Shown here: positions 48,728 to 57,869 of the stretch, one piece after another
Position numbering within the stretch: the stretch's first letter is position 1
Layout of the letters: the number at the start of each line of letters is the position of its first letter
DNA from: Streptomyces sp. WM6378
GTDB lineage: Bacteria > Actinomycetota > Actinomycetes > Streptomycetales > Streptomycetaceae
Direction: 5' to 3'
Assembly: GCF_001279695.1 (NCBI RefSeq)
Contig: NZ_LGDD01000234.1
Span: 140,259-204,258, forward strand
DNA length: 64,000 nt
The notes under the pieces: generated by a model
Databases searched by the model: none
What the model saw: the letters and a program-made list of their open reading frames with translations, nothing else
What the model was told of the DNA's origin: nothing
Program-made: the position numbers and the translations under genes

Positions 48728-50191
48728 ATGCTCACTCGGATCGCGAATGGGGATTCCCGCCCTTCCTTCTGGCTGCGCGTGCGCGAGTTCGCCGTGCCGC
48801 CCTCAATGATCGAGACCGCGACCGCCCGCCGTTCCGTAGGGGACTGGGCAGGCGCGTGTGCCGCCGCAGGTGTCGATGTCGATCTCGATGTACGTTCTGT
48901 GGCGCGCACCCATGGCCAGGAACTCGCTGCCAAACTCCGGGCGGACCTACGCCAGTTGGTGCCCGACCTGTTGCGCTGGCACATGCCGAGGGTCGCTCCT
49001 GACGGGCTGTTGCGCCCAGGTCTGACCATCGCGCTGGCCAAGTACGGCGCCGCGGTTCCTGGCGGCGCGAGCCCGGTCCACCTCGTGGCCCGGACCGCAC
49101 CCGCCTGGGCGGACGCGGGCCAGCGGATCAGCCTCGCGCTGTGGGGCGGAGCCCGCCCCGGATCCCGCTTCGAGGCGGCCGGTGCTTCGCGTCATCCGCA
49201 CCCCCACCCCCACCCACGGTTCCGGCTCGACCTGCACCGACATCTGTGGGACGCGCGCAGGACCGACGAACTGCGGATGCGCTCCGGAGCCGACGGGCAC
49301 GACGGGCCAGGAGGCCGCGACGCCTCCGGTGGGCCCGATGGGTCACTAGCCGGCGGCGGTCCCGTGCTGGACCCGGCGGTGCGGGGCGCCGTGCCGCCGG
49401 GCCACCGGTGTGCCCTCTCCCGGTGGGCGCCCGAGGCCGCGATTGTGCTGCGCGCCGAGGGGCGTTCCACGGGCGCCGTCACCGTACGGCTGGGCTCCCG
49501 GGGCCGGCTGGCCCTGGAGCTGGTCACGGACCCGGACGGTCTCGGCCCGCCCACCCTGCGGCTCGCGGCAGGGCCGCCGGGCACCAACATTCCGGCCCCG
49601 CCGGTCCTACCCGACGCGGCGACCTGGGAGCTGCCCGACCTGGACCTGCTCCGCACCGGTTCCATCGAGGCCGACCGGCTGCATCCGCTGGTCGCGTCGG
49701 CGCTCGCACCCGGTCATGCGCCGCCCGCCCGTTCCCGGGCTCCCGATCGACCGGACCGACCGCGCCTCGTGGAGTGCCGGGGAGAACAGCACCGGATCGG
49801 CCTGGTGGACGGGGTGTTGGCGCCGCTCGACCATGACCCGGCCGAGATACGGCGGGAGGAGCTCCTTGTCGCCCTGACCGGTACGCCACTGCCCTGCCTG
49901 CAGGTCATCGACGAGGCGCACCGACGTCCGGAGTGCCTCGTCGGGGTACGCGAGCGGCTGGATCACGGTGACATCGCCGGAGCGCTGGCCGTCGTCGAGC
50001 AACTGCTCGGCCCCGAAGCGGTGTTGCGCGGCGGCGCGCTGCGGGACGAGCTGGAGGCGGCCGCGCAGCAGCGGATCACGTACGGGCTGTGCCGGTCGGA
50101 ACTGATCGGCCCCGGACCCGGCCGCCTCCACCCCGGCCCTTCCCGTCCAAGCGACCGACGCTCGCACCCCCGCCATACCCAGGCCCGCTGA
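48728..50191 (+). CDS. Unknown 487-aa protein, first gene of a MoxR-VWA island
   Basis: ATG at 48728 (AAGG upstream; GTG at 48722 is the alternative). I do not recognise a family. Visible features: a helical N-terminus (DWAGACAAAGVDVDLDVRSV, LVPDLLRWHMPRVAPDGLLR), HLVARTAPAWADAGQRISLA, a His-Pro run HPHPHPHPRFRLDLHRHLWD, a Gly/Asp-rich low-complexity linker at about 195-225, then an alpha/beta C-terminal half with VECRGEQHRIGLVDGVLAPL. The tail is basic and repetitive. It sits directly before the AAA+ and VWA genes and is probably their partner or substrate recogniser. Confidence 0.7.
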   Translation: MLTRIANGDSRPSFWLRVREFAVPPSMIETATARRSVGDWAGACAAAGVDVDLDVRSVARTHGQELAAKLRADLRQLVPDLLRWHMPRVAPDGLLRPGLTIALAKYGAAVPGGASPVHLVARTAPAWADAGQRISLALWGGARPGSRFEAAGASRHPHPHPHPRFRLDLHRHLWDARRTDELRMRSGADGHDGPGGRDASGGPDGSLAGGGPVLDPAVRGAVPPGHRCALSRWAPEAAIVLRAEGRSTGAVTVRLGSRGRLALELVTDPDGLGPPTLRLAAGPPGTNIPAPPVLPDAATWELPDLDLLRTGSIEADRLHPLVASALAPGHAPPARSRAPDRPDRPRLVECRGEQHRIGLVDGVLAPLDHDPAEIRREELLVALTGTPLPCLQVIDEAHRRPECLVGVRERLDHGDIAGALAVVEQLLGPEAVLRGGALRDELEAAAQQRITYGLCRSELIGPGPGRLHPGPSRPSDRRSHPRHTQAR

Positions 50192-50307
50192 CAAACGCCG
50201 TCGGAAGGGCCACTCCCGCAACCCCGCCACACCCACTCCCACTGATGGCCCTGCAACCGTCCGCCAGGCCGACGCTCGCACCCCCGACGCACCCAATCTC
50301 CGCTGAC
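50151..50307 (+). repeat. Imperfect triplicated repeat at the end of the 487-aa gene
   Basis: ccgacgctcgcacccccg followed by a variant of ccaxacccaggcccgctgac occurs at about 50151-50193, again at about 50264-50307, with a more divergent copy between. The first copy spans the gene's stop codon, so copy-number change would alter the protein's tail. Confidence 0.55.
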
Positions 50308-50383
50308 CGCCCTGGGTCCCATGCCCCCGCACGCGCGCTCAGCTCACCATGCACACCCACGAACCCATAGGTGATGACCACAT

Positions 50384-51661
50384 ATGCCCACACGCACCCA
50401 GTTCACCGCCATCGACACGCGCCACTCCATGCCTGACCCCCACGCGCACACACAATCCCAACTCGACGTAGCGGGCGAGCTGTTGACCCTGCTGCGCGAC
50501 ACCACCACCGAACCGCGTCCCGACACGCAGCTTGAGGCGCTGACCCTGGCGGTCGCCGCCGACCTGCCCGTACTTCTGTGGGGTGAGCCCGGCATCGGCA
50601 AGACCGCGGCTCTGACCCAGCTGGCGGTTGCCCTGGATCTTCCGCTGACCACAGTGATCGCCAGTGTGCACGAGCCGTCGGACTTCTCCGGCCTGCCCAT
50701 CGTCGGCGACGACCCCGCTGAACAGGGCGTTCCGATGGCGCCACCGGACTGGGCCGTGCGCCTGGTCCGGGCCGGCCGGGGGCTCCTCTTCCTCGACGAG
50801 CTGTCCACCGCGCCGCCCGCCGTCCAGGCCGCGTTGCTCCGGCTCGTACTGGAACGGCGCATCGGCGCCCTTCAACTGCCGCCCGGCGTACGCATCGTGG
50901 CGGCCGCCAACCCCCGGTCTTCGGCGGCCGACGGGTGGGAGCTCAGCCCGCCGCTCGCCAACCGGTTCGTCCACCTCCAGTGGACCCACGACCACGAGGT
51001 CGTCGTGCGCGGCCTGGGCGGCACATGGCCCCGGGCCACACTGCCCCGGCTCGCCCCGCACAAACTGCCCCAAGCCGTGGACTTCGCCCGCCGCGCGGTG
51101 TGCGGGCTCCTCGCCGCCCGCCCCAAACTCGTCCACCAACTACCCAGCAACGAAACCCGCCGGGGTGGCCCTTGGCCCTCGCCCCGCAGCTGGGAGATGA
51201 CCCTGTGCTTGATCGCCTTCGCGACCGCGGCCGGCGCCTCCCGCGACGTACTCGCCCTGCTGGTCAGAGGAACGGTGGGGGACGGCCCGGGCCTTGAGCT
51301 CCTCGCGAGCCTGGACCGGATGGACCTCCCGGACCCCGAGACGCTGCTCGCCGACCCGGTCGGCGCCGAGCTGCCCGAGCGAGGAGACCTGCGGCAGGCC
51401 GTGCTCGACGGGGTGGTGGCCGCCGTACGCCAACGCCCCGACAAGGCCCGCTGGGACGCGGCCTGGGCGCTCATGGTCCGGGCGGTGGAGAGCGGAGCCC
51501 CGGACCTGGTCGTCGTCCCGGCCGCCACGCTCGCGGCACTGCGCCGGGAGGACTGGGACGTGCCCGAGGCGATCGAGCGGCTGGCCGGAGCGGTGTCCCT
51601 GTCCCGGCGGGCCGATCACGCGGCGGCCCGGGCGCGGGCCACGACGAAGGCGGGCCGATGA
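50384..51661 (+). CDS. MoxR-type AAA+ ATPase
   Basis: 425 aa; ATG at 50384 with weak ribosome-binding site (ATG at 50429 possible). Walker A LLWGEPGIGKTAALTQLAVA, Walker B GRGLLFLDELSTAPPAVQAA, sensor 1 GVRIVAAANPRSSAADGWEL, and ANRFVHLQWTHD with the arginine region. MoxR ATPases act as chaperones that activate VWA-domain partners; here the partner gene follows with an ATGA overlap. Confidence 0.92.
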   Translation: MPTRTQFTAIDTRHSMPDPHAHTQSQLDVAGELLTLLRDTTTEPRPDTQLEALTLAVAADLPVLLWGEPGIGKTAALTQLAVALDLPLTTVIASVHEPSDFSGLPIVGDDPAEQGVPMAPPDWAVRLVRAGRGLLFLDELSTAPPAVQAALLRLVLERRIGALQLPPGVRIVAAANPRSSAADGWELSPPLANRFVHLQWTHDHEVVVRGLGGTWPRATLPRLAPHKLPQAVDFARRAVCGLLAARPKLVHQLPSNETRRGGPWPSPRSWEMTLCLIAFATAAGASRDVLALLVRGTVGDGPGLELLASLDRMDLPDPETLLADPVGAELPERGDLRQAVLDGVVAAVRQRPDKARWDAAWALMVRAVESGAPDLVVVPAATLAALRREDWDVPEAIERLAGAVSLSRRADHAAARARATTKAGR

Positions 51662-52947
51662 CCAGCCGGGCCGCACCCGGAACCCTGAACCACGACAAGG
51701 TTCCCGGCAGCCTCGACCTCGACAAGCTCTTCGCCGCCCGGCTGCACGCCGCCCGCGTCCGGCCCTACCTGGCCACGGCCCTGTTCGCCCTGCACCCCGT
51801 GGAGTCGCGGCGCGTACCGACCATGGCCGTCGACCGGCACTGGCGGTGCTACGTCTCGCCGACGTTCGTGGCTCGCACACCGGTGGAGGAGCTGGCCGGC
51901 GTATGGGTGCACGAGGTGTCCCACCTGCTGCGCGACCACCACGGGCGCAGTGACCGGCTCGCGCGCGAACGCGGTCTCACCGGCCGGGGCGAACGCCTGC
52001 GGATGAACATCGCCGCGGACTGCGAGATCAACGACGACGTGTACGGCGACGGCCTCGTCCGGCCCGAAGGGGCGGTCGAACCCGGGGCGTTGGGGCTCGA
52101 TGCGGGTGAGCTCATGGAGGATTACCTGCTCAAGTTCGGGCTCGGGCCGACCACACAGCTGATGGCGTGGCTCGACTGCGGCAGCGGTGCCGACGGGCTT
52201 GAGCGGGACTGGGAGCTGGGCCCGGACGGCGCGCACGGCCTCAGCGAGCAGGAACGCGACGCGGTCCGCTTCCGCGTGGCGCAGGGCATCCGGTGCCGTC
52301 CCGGTACGGCACCGGACGGATGGCGGCGTTGGGCCGAAGAGGCCTTCCATCCACCGCAGCCGTGGCGGGAATTGCTGGGCGCGGCGGTCCGCTCGGCGGT
52401 CTCCGGGGCAGGCGCGGGCGAGGACTACACGTACGGCCGGCCGGCGCGGCGCTCGGCCGGAATGCCCGGCGTGGTGCTGCCGAGCCTTCGGCGCAAGCCG
52501 CCTCGCGTGTCCGTGGTCATCGACACCTCCGGCTCGGTCAGCGACGCCGAACTGGGCAGCGCCCTCCTGGAAGTTGCCGCGATCTCCCGTGCGGTGGGCG
52601 GCCGTCGCGACCTGGTCTCCGTGCTGCCGTGCGACGCCGCGGCCCACATCGTGCACCCGCTGTGCCGCGGCGAAGGAATCCCGCTGATCGGTGGCGGCGG
52701 TACGGATCTGCGTGAGGGCTTCGCCCGGGCGCTGCGGGCGCAGCCCCGTCCCGACGCCATCGTGATCCTCACCGACGGCCAGACCCCCTGGCCGGCCACT
52801 CGCCCACCGTGCCGGACGGTGGTGGGTCTGTTTCCACGCCACCGGGCCGCCCACGCGTGGAACGAGCACGACCCCGACTACGAACCGGACACGCCGCCCG
52901 CGTGGGCACGGGTGGTTGAGATCGGGTCGGCTCCTTCCAGCAGGTGA
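51658..52947 (+). CDS. VWA-like/DUF2201 protein with HExxH motif (partner of MoxR)
   Basis: 429 aa. N-terminal putative metallopeptidase-like domain with GVWVHEVSHLLRDHHGRSDR (H-E-x-x-H) and MNIAADCEINDDV. C-terminal VWA-like domain with VSVVIDTSGSVSDAELGSAL (MIDAS D-x-S-x-S), IPLIGGGGTDLREGFARALR and AIVILTDGQTPWP. ATGA overlap with MoxR. In related pairs the VWA protein and ATPase form a complex remodelling client proteins. The metallopeptidase-type site may be active or structural. Confidence 0.9.
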   Translation: MTSRAAPGTLNHDKVPGSLDLDKLFAARLHAARVRPYLATALFALHPVESRRVPTMAVDRHWRCYVSPTFVARTPVEELAGVWVHEVSHLLRDHHGRSDRLARERGLTGRGERLRMNIAADCEINDDVYGDGLVRPEGAVEPGALGLDAGELMEDYLLKFGLGPTTQLMAWLDCGSGADGLERDWELGPDGAHGLSEQERDAVRFRVAQGIRCRPGTAPDGWRRWAEEAFHPPQPWRELLGAAVRSAVSGAGAGEDYTYGRPARRSAGMPGVVLPSLRRKPPRVSVVIDTSGSVSDAELGSALLEVAAISRAVGGRRDLVSVLPCDAAAHIVHPLCRGEGIPLIGGGGTDLREGFARALRAQPRPDAIVILTDGQTPWPATRPPCRTVVGLFPRHRAAHAWNEHDPDYEPDTPPAWARVVEIGSAPSSR

Positions 52948-52970
52948 GCCGGAGGTCCGCTCGGCTTTCG

Positions 52971-53783
52971 TCAGCGGCGGGCGCGGGCGAGGAGGGCGGC
53001 GTGCGGGAGGACCAGGCGGCCCGCGGGCCCGGCGAATTCGGCACTGAGGAGATCGAAATGGCGCTTGATCTGCGCGAGGGTGTGGTCCGGCTGACTCACC
53101 ACGGTTCGTCCGATGGCGCCCACACCACCGACCGCCCCACCCCACCATTCCTCGACTTCTGTGTGGTGGTCCCACTGGAGCGACTCGCACATCACATCCT
53201 TCAGGCCTGCCGATGTGAGGAGTGCGGCCAGTCCGGTCTCGGTGCGGGCGAAATCGTCCTCGGCGGCCAGCGCCGGGATGTGGGGCGGCCGGGCCGCGCC
53301 CGCGGCCTGGACGGCCCGGCCGAGCAAGGCCTGTCCCGGCGCGGTGGGTACGGACCAGATGGTCACCGCGATCCATCCGCCCGGGCGCACCACACGACGG
53401 AGTTCGGCCAGCGCGGCCCTCGGCCGGCCCACGTGGTTGAGGACGAAGTTGCCTGTCACGGCGTCGAACAGGCCGTCCGAGAAAGGGAGTTGAGGAAGCG
53501 CGGCCAGGTGCATCTCGGCCGTGGGCACGGCCTGCGCCGCCAGCTCCACCATGCTGATCTCGGCGTCGACCCCCGTCACGCGCGCGCCCCGCGCACAGGC
53601 GGCCGCCGCGACCGTGCCCGTTCCCGTCCCCACATCAAGCACCCGCACCCCGGCCCGCACCCGAGCCGCGTCGAGCAGCCGGGGGACCGGATGGGCACAC
53701 AACTTGCCGAAGCTACCCGCGTACGCCTCGGCCCGCCCCGCCCAGATCCGCCGCTCGCTCGCGTCGAAAGCCGTCGACTCCAC
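52971..53783 (-). CDS. SAM-dependent class I methyltransferase
   Basis: 270 aa from GTG at 53783. UbiE/Methyltransf_11-like: motif I VRVLDVGTGTGTVAAAACAR, motif II VTGVDAEISMVELAAQAV, motif IV FDAVTGNFVLNHVGRPRAAL, post-motif LRRVVRPGGWIAVTIWSV. Converges on the VWA gene with 23 bp between. Substrate unknown. Confidence 0.9.
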   Translation of the reverse strand: MESTAFDASERRIWAGRAEAYAGSFGKLCAHPVPRLLDAARVRAGVRVLDVGTGTGTVAAAACARGARVTGVDAEISMVELAAQAVPTAEMHLAALPQLPFSDGLFDAVTGNFVLNHVGRPRAALAELRRVVRPGGWIAVTIWSVPTAPGQALLGRAVQAAGAARPPHIPALAAEDDFARTETGLAALLTSAGLKDVMCESLQWDHHTEVEEWWGGAVGGVGAIGRTVVSQPDHTLAQIKRHFDLLSAEFAGPAGRLVLPHAALLARARR

Positions 53784-54199
53784 CGGTTCCGCCCCTCTCT
53801 GTCACCCCGCGCCCCCACCAGGCGCATCCGGGCACCCTACGCACGGGGATGCTCCGCACGTCGGACGCGAGCCACTTATGGGTACATCTTGGGGGATTCC
53901 CCGGCGGGGAACGCGGGCAGGTGTACCGAGGTGACTGCCATGGCGTTGCCGGCGTGGGCACACTGTCGCGATGTGGTGGGTGCGACCGGCGGTTGACCTG
54001 GCCGAGCGGAACAACAACCCTGCTGTTCCGTTGGCCGGTTGCCGTCACGGCGTGGTGCTGATCGATAGTGGACGACCAGGTCGCCCACATAGAATCCGGC
54101 CCAGGCGGCACGACACACCGTCATGCAGCTCTCACGCACCATGCGACGGTGAGGGGTACCAGCACTTTGCTGCCCTGGCCGGCGAAGGAACGGACACCT
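53784..54199. other. Intergenic region, no gene seen
   Basis: 416 bp with several short low-scoring frames but none with convincing start, ribosome-binding site and codon bias. Contains a small GGGATTCCCCGGCGGGGAA-like hairpin at about 53891. Confidence 0.45.
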
Positions 54200-54415
54200 G
54201 TGGTCACAGTCTTGATATTCCTCGGCCTGCTCGCCGGAGCGGCGGTACTCCTCGTCGTGACGTTGCTGCGGCGCGGGAACTCCCGTACCGAGAACGCGGA
54301 GGGACTGCTCATCGAGCAGCAGAGCCGGATCCAGGCACACAGCGACCGGGTCTCCTTCGGCACGTTCTCGGTGCACAACGCGCCGCCGACGATGACGGAT
54401 CAGCACCGCCGCTGA
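54200..54415 (+). CDS. Small single-pass membrane protein
   Basis: 71 aa from GTG at 54200 (GAAGGAA upstream). N-terminal helix VTVLIFLGLLAGAAVLLVVT, then a charged soluble tail (RRGNSRTENAEGLLIEQQSR). Its small size and single helix suggest an accessory or regulatory role. No family recognised. It converges on the molybdenum hydroxylase genes. Confidence 0.5.
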   Translation: MVTVLIFLGLLAGAAVLLVVTLLRRGNSRTENAEGLLIEQQSRIQAHSDRVSFGTFSVHNAPPTMTDQHRR

Positions 54416-54509
54416 CCGGCGCGCCCCCGCGCTCGCCGGTATCGCCACCAGAGCAGTGGTCCTCCACACGATGAGATGAGAGGGGCGCGGGGCACGGGAC
54501 TCGTACGGC

Positions 54510-55505
54510 TCAGGGCCTGCGGCGCCCGACGGCCAACGAACCCAGGACCTCCCGGGCCAGGCCCCGGGCGAGCTCCACCTTGTACGCGTTGTGCCGCAGC
54601 GGCACCGCGGTGGCCATCTCCGCCTCCACCGCCTGCTCGACGGTCTCGGGGGTGGGCTTGGTGCCGAGCAGCGCCGCCTCCGTCTGGCGGGCGCGCCACG
54701 GGCGGTGGGCCAGGCCACCGAAGGCGACGGCGACGTGCTGCACCACCCCGCGCTCCACCTGCACGACGGCCGCGACCGAGGCCAGCATGTACGTGTCCGA
54801 CGCCCGGTCCCGCGCCTTGCGATAGCGGGAGACGGCCTCCTTGGGAACGGGCGGCAGCAGCACGCCTGTGATGAGTTCGCCGGGCCGGAGCACGGTGTCC
54901 TGCTCGGGTCTTTCCCGCGGCAGCCGGTGGAAATCGGTCACGGGCACGGTCCTCACCCCTGCGGGACCGGCCAGCTCGACCAGCGCGTCGAGCGCCGCGA
55001 GCGCCACGGCGAGGTCGGAGGGGTGGGTCGCCACGCAGTGCGGCGAGTGGCCGAAGACGGCGTGATCGCGGTTGACGCCGTCCAGCGCACCGCACCCGCT
55101 CCCCGGCACCCTCTTGTTGCAGGGCCTCGACAGGTCCTGGAAATAGCCGCACCGCGTGCGCTGAAGGAGGTTTCCGGCCGTGGTCGCCATGTTGCGCAGC
55201 GGACCCGAAGCCCCGCTGAGCACCGCCTGCGCCAGCACGGGATACCGCTCCAGGACGACCGGGTGCGTGGCGAGGTCGCTGTTGCGTGCCGTGGCTCCGA
55301 CCCGTACCGAACCGTCCGGCTGCTCCTCGATCCGGTCGAAGGGCAGCCGGGTGATGTCGACCAGGATGTCGGGCCGCTCGACCCCGAGTTTCATCAGGTC
55401 GATGAGGTTGGTGCCACCGCCCAGATAGCGGGCCTCGGGACGCCCGCCGTGGGCGGCGGCCGCCTCCGCCACGCTCCGGGCGCAGACATAGGAGATCGGC
55501 TTCAC
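54510..55505 (-). CDS. FAD-binding subunit of a molybdenum hydroxylase (YagS/CoxM-like)
   Basis: 331 aa from GTG at 55505, overlapping the upstream gene by GTGA. FAD site: EARYLGGGTNLIDLMKLGVE and SGASGPLRNMATTAGNLLQR. Cys-containing insertion TRCGYFQDLSRPCNKRVPGS is the [4Fe-4S]-type loop of PaoB/YagS aldehyde oxidoreductases. C-terminal CO_deh_flav_C region VPLRHNAYKVELARGLAREV. The large molybdopterin subunit (about 700 aa) that should follow is absent: the next gene is convergent. The set is therefore incomplete. Confidence 0.9.
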   Translation of the reverse strand: MKPISYVCARSVAEAAAAHGGRPEARYLGGGTNLIDLMKLGVERPDILVDITRLPFDRIEEQPDGSVRVGATARNSDLATHPVVLERYPVLAQAVLSGASGPLRNMATTAGNLLQRTRCGYFQDLSRPCNKRVPGSGCGALDGVNRDHAVFGHSPHCVATHPSDLAVALAALDALVELAGPAGVRTVPVTDFHRLPRERPEQDTVLRPGELITGVLLPPVPKEAVSRYRKARDRASDTYMLASVAAVVQVERGVVQHVAVAFGGLAHRPWRARQTEAALLGTKPTPETVEQAVEAEMATAVPLRHNAYKVELARGLAREVLGSLAVGRRRP

Positions 55506-56095
55506 GTGGTCAAATCCTGTCCGGCTCGGGCCGCGCTCGGGTAGGCACCGCAGCGGCACAGATTGCCGCTCAGCTGCTCCCGGACCTCGGCTGCGCTCAG
55601 CCGCACCGGGGGGTCCGCCGGCAGCTCCATGTCGGTGACGACGGGGGGTTGCTGCCCCGGGTCGCCGGAGTGCGTCCCTTCGGGCGAACCCTGCTGGTCG
55701 GGTGCGCAGTGGCCGCACTGGAAGGCATCCCGGTCGACGGAGGGCCGCCGCAGCGGGTGGAGGCTGTCGTGCGGGCCCGATGTGCCCGCGAGCCCCTCCA
55801 CGGTGACGACCTCGCGCCCCTCCTGCGCGACGGCGAGGAGCAGACAGCTGATGACCCGACGCCCGTCGAGCAGTACCGTGCACTCCCCGCACCGGCCGTC
55901 GTCACACCTCTTCTTCGAGCCGGTCAGGCCCAAGTTGTCGCGGAGAACCTCCAGGAGGGTGGCGCAGTGCTCCAACTCGACCGTGTGCGTGGCGTCGTTG
56001 ACCCGCAGGGTCACACGTGAGTCGGTCGCGCCCGGGCGGGCGGCCTGGGCGCGGGGCCCCGGGCCGCCATCACTTCTGCCGTGCAGTGCTTCCAT
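55502..56095 (-). CDS. [2Fe-2S] subunit of a molybdenum hydroxylase (YagT/PaoA-like)
   Basis: 197 aa. N-terminal plant-type cluster: GSKKRCDDGRCGECTVLLDG, RRVISC. C-terminal cluster: FQCGHCAPD and LSGNLCRCGAYPSAARA, with the PaoA-length spacing between. The usual C-G-x-C-T-P-G is altered to C-G-H-C-A-P-D, and the helix after it is unusually Gly/Pro/Gln-rich (GTHSGDPGQQPPV), suggesting drift. Translationally coupled to the FAD subunit. Confidence 0.88.
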   Translation of the reverse strand: MEALHGRSDGGPGPRAQAARPGATDSRVTLRVNDATHTVELEHCATLLEVLRDNLGLTGSKKRCDDGRCGECTVLLDGRRVISCLLLAVAQEGREVVTVEGLAGTSGPHDSLHPLRRPSVDRDAFQCGHCAPDQQGSPEGTHSGDPGQQPPVVTDMELPADPPVRLSAAEVREQLSGNLCRCGAYPSAARAGQDLTT

Positions 56096-56197
56096 CGTTC
56101 ACGCGCTCCTTGGTACGGACGGCCAGCAGCCTGACCGCGTACCCACCCTCGTACAGCTCACCCCCCACGGCATCTCGACGACCGGCGCACGGGTGGT

Positions 56198-56905
56198 CTA
56201 CCAGGGCAGCGGGCCCTCGGCGTCGAAGTAACCGCCGGTCGGGCCGTCGGGGCCCGTCAGGGCCATGCGGACGATGATGTCGGCTCCCTGCTCGACGGTC
56301 TGGAGGCCCGTGTTGCCGTTCAGGTCCGTCTTGGTGAAGCCGGGCTCCACCGCGTTGATCCGCATGGCCGGGAACGCCTTCGCGTACTGCACGGTGATCG
56401 CGTTGACCGCGGTCTTGGACGCCGGGTAGGCGACGCCCGGATAGCCGTACGCCGGCGAGGACGGGTCGGAGAGACGGGTCAGCGAGCCCAGGCCGCTGCT
56501 GACGTTGACGACGACCGGGGCGGCGGAGCGCCACAGCAGCGGCAGGAACGCGTGGGTGACGCGGACCGTGCCGAAGACGTTCGTCTCGAAGACCTGGCGC
56601 ATGTGGTCGACGGTCACGTCCGCCGCACCCAGCACGGTGTTGCCGGCGCCCCGGACCTCGATGCCCGCATTGTTGACCAGCACGTCGAGGCCGCCGTCGG
56701 CCTCGATGACTCTGGCTGCGGCCCGCACGGACACGTCGTCGGTGACGTCGAGCCGGACGGTCCGCGCGCCAAGCCGCTCGGCGGCGAGCCGGCCGCGCTC
56801 CTCGTCCCGGCTGCCGATGTAGACGGTGTGGCCCGCGGCGACGAGCCGGCGGGCGGTCTCGAAGCCGAGCCCCTTGTTCGCTCCGGTGATCAGTGTTGTG
56901 GTCAT
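56198..56905 (-). CDS. Short-chain dehydrogenase/reductase
   Basis: 235 aa from the ATG at 56905. Classical SDR: cofactor turn LITGANKGLGFETARRLVAA, DVLVNNAGIEVRG, catalytic Ser in VVNVSSGLGSL, Y-P-A-S-K in VAYPASKTAVNAITVQYAKA, then INAVEPGFTKTDLNG. SRDEERGR after strand 2 favours NADP(H). Divergent from an XRE regulator gene (103-bp gap), which probably controls it. Confidence 0.92.
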   Translation of the reverse strand: MTTTLITGANKGLGFETARRLVAAGHTVYIGSRDEERGRLAAERLGARTVRLDVTDDVSVRAAARVIEADGGLDVLVNNAGIEVRGAGNTVLGAADVTVDHMRQVFETNVFGTVRVTHAFLPLLWRSAAPVVVNVSSGLGSLTRLSDPSSPAYGYPGVAYPASKTAVNAITVQYAKAFPAMRINAVEPGFTKTDLNGNTGLQTVEQGADIIVRMALTGPDGPTGGYFDAEGPLPW

Positions 56906-57007
56906 GGCTCCATGCTGCGGCGAAAGCCCGCCGCCGGACAGGAGTCCCCTCTTCCTGGGACCGTCAGTACCAGGACGATCCGTGGCCCGGCGGGGCACAG
57001 TAGGGGC

Positions 57008-57838
57008 ATGGCGAGCACGGAGTTCGGACGGATGGTGCGGCACTTTCGCGACCGGGTCTCCCCGCGGGCGGCGGGGCTGCCCTCGGGTGGTCACCGGCGC
57101 GCGGCCGGGCTGCGCCGCGAGGAGCTGGCGATGCTCGCCGGGATCTCGGTCGACTACGTGACCCGGCTCGAACAGGGCCGCGCGGCCAACCCGTCGGAGC
57201 AGGTCGTCGAGGCACTCGGGCGCGCACTGAGGCTGTCCGGCGCCGAACGCGAGCACCTCTTCCACGCCGCCGGACTCCTGCCGCCGGGGCAGGGCACCGT
57301 GCCCGCCTACATCACGCCGAGCGTGCACCGCATGCTGGACCGGCTGAGCGGGACGCCCGTCGCGGTCTCCGACGCGTCATGGACGCTGCTGCTCGCCAAC
57401 CCGCTGTACACGGCGCTGATGGGGGAGCGGCACGGCCGCGACCGCAACGGCGCGTGGCGCGCCTTCACCGGCTCGGACGGCCGCGTCCGCCACACCACCC
57501 AGTCCCGGCTCGCGCTGGAGAGCGCGGTCGTCGCCGACCTGCGTGCGGCGGCGCGGCGCTATCCCGCCGACCAGCGGCTGCGGCAGCTGGTCGCCGATCT
57601 CCGGGCGGACAGCGCCCGGTTCGCCGAGTTGTGGGACGCCGGGACCGTGGGCCATCACGAGGCGTCCCGCAAGACCATCGACCATCCGCAGGTGGGCCCC
57701 GTGACCCTGGACTGCGACGTGCTCTTCGTCGCGGGGAGCGACCTGCGCATCATGATCTACACGGCCGAACCCGGCAGCCAGGACGCCGAACGCCTCGAAC
57801 TCCTCGCGGTCCTGGGCACCCAGACCCTGGTCGGATAG
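57008..57838 (+). CDS. XRE-family regulator with MmyB-like ligand domain
   Basis: 276 aa from the ATG at 57008. HTH_31-type: GGHRRAAGLRREELAMLAGI, SVDYVTRLEQGRAANPSEQV. MmyB-like PAS-type domain: VAVSDASWTLLLANPLYTAL, VVADLRAAARRYPADQRLRQ and SRKTIDHPQVGPVTLDCDVL. These regulators bind fatty acids or similar ligands and usually control the divergent SDR, exactly as here. Confidence 0.92.
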   Translation: MASTEFGRMVRHFRDRVSPRAAGLPSGGHRRAAGLRREELAMLAGISVDYVTRLEQGRAANPSEQVVEALGRALRLSGAEREHLFHAAGLLPPGQGTVPAYITPSVHRMLDRLSGTPVAVSDASWTLLLANPLYTALMGERHGRDRNGAWRAFTGSDGRVRHTTQSRLALESAVVADLRAAARRYPADQRLRQLVADLRADSARFAELWDAGTVGHHEASRKTIDHPQVGPVTLDCDVLFVAGSDLRIMIYTAEPGSQDAERLELLAVLGTQTLVG

Positions 57839-57869
57839 CGGCAGCCCCGGCCATGACCCATCGGACCCC

